This document shows, in pieces, positions 62,381 through 64,000 of a DNA stretch of 64,000 nt. Position numbers and translations under genes: made by a program. The DNA is from Mycolicibacterium cosmeticum (GTDB taxonomy: Bacteria; Actinomycetota; Actinomycetes; Mycobacteriales; Mycobacteriaceae): assembly GCF_000613185.1 (NCBI RefSeq), contig NZ_CCBB010000001.1, forward strand, positions 2,914,001 to 2,978,000. Direction: 5' to 3'. The notes beneath the pieces were generated by a model. It was given only the letters and a program-made list of their open reading frames with translations, did not search any database and was not told the DNA's origin. Each line of letters opens with the position of its first letter. Position 1 is the first letter of the stretch.

Positions 62381-62400
62381 TCTTCAGCAGATCTTTATCA
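62381..62400 (-). promoter_or_regulatory. Response-regulator box upstream of the regulator gene
   Basis: TCTTCAGC at 62381 and TCTTTATC at 62392 are an imperfect direct repeat with an 11-base period, the same period as the box at 59557. It lies in the divergent region between the regulator and a small membrane protein, so both may be controlled. Confidence 0.5.
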
Positions 62401-62458
62401 GACTCATACCGATTGCGTCCTGGGGGTGGGAGACGCTCACTGTGGAGGTGGGCCTGAC

Positions 62459-62683
62459 ATGCGCTGGCTGATGGACGTCTGCCCGGACAGTCTCGGATGG
62501 GAAGTGTGGCTGATCCTGTGCGCCGTCGTTGTCGTGCTGTGGGCCGCCGCTATCGCCGGCGCGACGGCCCTGTTTCAGGCTTCAGGGCGGCCGTGCCGCA
62601 GCGAGCGGCGTGAGGCACCGGCGGAACGCCTACCAGCAGCCTCTGCGGAAAGGGCTGACCCATCAGAGGTGCGGCGGCGGTAG
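62459..62683 (+). CDS. Small single-helix membrane protein, 74 residues
   Basis: From ATG 62459 the protein has a single hydrophobic helix (WEVWLILCAVVVVLWAAAIA) and a basic, Ala/Glu-rich cytoplasmic tail. GGAGG lies about 11 bases upstream. It is divergent from the response regulator and close to its box, so it may be a copper-induced small membrane protein. ATG 62471 is an alternative start. Confidence 0.6.
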   Translation: MRWLMDVCPDSLGWEVWLILCAVVVVLWAAAIAGATALFQASGRPCRSERREAPAERLPAASAERADPSEVRRR

Positions 62684-62699
62684 CGCTCGCCGCGAGGTG

Positions 62700-64000
62700 T
62701 CAATATTCGATCAAGCGCGTGACGTACGGGGTCATGCCGGAGGTGCGTACGGGGGAGATTTTGACCACGGACCCGGTGTAGGGAGCTTCGAGCATCATGC
62801 CGTCGCCGAGGTACATGGCTTCGTGCTGGCTTGCGTTGGGGCCGTAGAAGATGAGATCACCGCGCTGCATCTGCGATGACGGTATTTTGCGGCCGGCGTT
62901 GTACTGGGATCCGGAGTAGTGGTCGAGCTTGATGCCCACGCCAGCGAAGGCGTACAGCATGAGGCCGGAACAGTCGAAGCCGACGGTGCCGGCTCCTTGG
63001 TCGATTCCCCGCGAGGGCCCGTTGGCGTTGCCACCGCCCCACGAATAAGGAACCCCGAGTTGGGACATGGCGCGTCGGATCACGAATTCAGAAGCCTGGC
63101 GGCCGTACAGGCGTGGGATGCGTCCGTTGGTGATGCCGGGATCGGCGGCGGCGGTCGCCGGGGAGAGGATGCCCAGTTTGACCAGGAAGTTTCGACCCAT
63201 GTCGGCGGTGAGTTGCAGCGAGGTCGCCATGATGTTGAGGACGGCGTTGATGATGGCTATCGGGTCACCAACCACGTTGGCGCTGGGCACCATGGGCAGC
63301 GTGGTGTCCCATTGGCCGGCGCCCGGGCTGGGTGCCGGTGCCGGGGTGGAGCGGTCCCACTGGCCGCTCGGCGGCATCGTGGTTCCGGGTTGCGCGGCCG
63401 TGGGCTGGTTCGTGGTAGCTGCGACCGGCCGCGCAGCAGTGAGTCTGTTTTGGGCGGAGTCGCGTTCGGCGGCCAACCGGGTGAGGTCGGAGTGTTGATC
63501 GGCGAATGCGTGTTGCGCGGCAATGAGTTCGGCGACTGCACCGTCTTGTCGTCGTTGCGCGTTGGCTGCTGCTGCGTCGGCGTCCAGGCGGGCCTGCTTG
63601 GCGGCTGAGAGTCTGTTGGCGCGTTCGGTCTGGGTTCGGCGAAGATCGTCTTTGACGCTGCTGAAGGCGATGAGATAGGTCTGCTGCGTCGATGCTGCTG
63701 AGAGGATGTCTTCGGGGCTAGTTGCCAGCGGCAGTGCGCGGGAGGGACCGTTCATGTAGGTGGAGGCGGCGAACTCATCGAAACGCTGCTGCGTGGCGTC
63801 GATGGCGCTCTGGCTGTCGGCGAGTGCTTGTTCGCTGTCGGCGAGTCTGCGGTGCGCCTCGGAGACCGCCTCGCGGGAAGTGGCAAGCTCCACCAGGGCC
63901 CGATTGACGCTCTCCTGTTGGTGTTGGATGTCCGCGCCGATGTCGGCGACGTGTTGGTTGGCTTCGGCGACGGCGGCGACAAGTCCTGCGACCGTGTCGT
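62700..64000 (-). CDS. RipA-like NlpC/P60 hydrolase, N-terminus outside the window
   Basis: The frame is open to the window end, so the signal peptide and start are missing; about 433 codons are visible. The N-terminal visible part is a coiled coil (DIQHQQESVNRALVELATSR and following), then a Pro-rich linker and an NlpC/P60 domain with Cys in GFDCSGLMLYAF, His in ASQHEAMYLG and Glu in MMLEAPY. It resembles the RipA-like protein at 26999 along its whole visible length. It may have its own CTACGTA site beyond the window. Confidence 0.87.
   Translation of the reverse strand, partial: DTVAGLVAAVAEANQHVADIGADIQHQQESVNRALVELATSREAVSEAHRRLADSEQALADSQSAIDATQQRFDEFAASTYMNGPSRALPLATSPEDILSAASTQQTYLIAFSSVKDDLRRTQTERANRLSAAKQARLDADAAAANAQRRQDGAVAELIAAQHAFADQHSDLTRLAAERDSAQNRLTAARPVAATTNQPTAAQPGTTMPPSGQWDRSTPAPAPSPGAGQWDTTLPMVPSANVVGDPIAIINAVLNIMATSLQLTADMGRNFLVKLGILSPATAAADPGITNGRIPRLYGRQASEFVIRRAMSQLGVPYSWGGGNANGPSRGIDQGAGTVGFDCSGLMLYAFAGVGIKLDHYSGSQYNAGRKIPSSQMQRGDLIFYGPNASQHEAMYLGDGMMLEAPYTGSVVKISPVRTSGMTPYVTRLIEY

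Overview
The window looks like an accessory block of a mycobacterium (Mycobacteriaceae). It may be a chromosomal island or part of a large plasmid; no replication or partition gene is visible to decide. The assignment rests on RipA- and RipB-like NlpC/P60 hydrolases, LdtB-type L,D-transpeptidases, an EspC-like type VII substrate, an MbcT/MbcA-like RES toxin pair, a CmtR-type sensor, a very mycobacterial CtaD, many GTG/TTG starts and apparently leaderless promoters. No rRNA, tRNA or CRISPR array is seen.

Region 1 (about 1-12 kb) is a mobile and defence block. It holds the 3' end of an Abi_C-type gene, a 593-residue unknown coiled-coil protein, then a Tn7-like transposition module: TnsA, TnsB and TnsC in one translationally coupled operon, with a convergent 714-residue TniQ protein and small regulators. 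No Cas gene accompanies it. Region 2 (12-21.4 kb) is a graveyard with islands of intact genes. It contains an orphan antitoxin, a second TnsA whose catalytic lysine is replaced by alanine, a type VII toxin/immunity-like operon, an intact RES/Xre toxin-antitoxin pair, and several decayed copies of genes found elsewhere in the window (TnsA, RES toxin, a TlpA-like lipoprotein, a 128-residue unknown). A diverged direct copy of the tnsA-proximal transposon end lies at 26.3-26.9 kb, so about 23 kb is bracketed by two related ends.

Region 3 (21.4-26.3 kb, minus strand) is a cadmium-type operon: AraC regulator, fatty-acid-hydroxylase-family membrane enzyme, CmtR-like ArsR sensor, P1B ATPase and CadD transporter.

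Region 4 (27-64 kb) is the most unusual part. It is a set of extra copies of envelope and respiratory functions: two RipA-like and two RipB-like hydrolases (one frameshifted), an M23 peptidase, two L,D-transpeptidases, two DsbA-like thioredoxin-fold proteins, a TlpA-like lipoprotein, apolipoprotein N-acyltransferase, ResB, CopC, two CtaG-type proteins, cytochrome oxidase subunits I and III, two more P1B ATPases, a class III cyclase, a serine hydrolase of beta-lactamase type, DUF3703 and DUF305 proteins and a two-component system. Palindromic or paired sites built on a CTACGTA core, or related TACTGA variants, precede nearly every transcription unit. The block encodes two BlaI-type repressors and one membrane M56 (BlaR1-like) peptidase. 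My reading, which is inference, is a BlaI/M56-controlled replacement set for metal- or oxidant-sensitive envelope proteins and the terminal oxidase, joined to metal efflux. The 59-62 kb end carries its own copper-type two-component system with 11-bp-spaced direct repeats in front of both DUF305 and the regulator.
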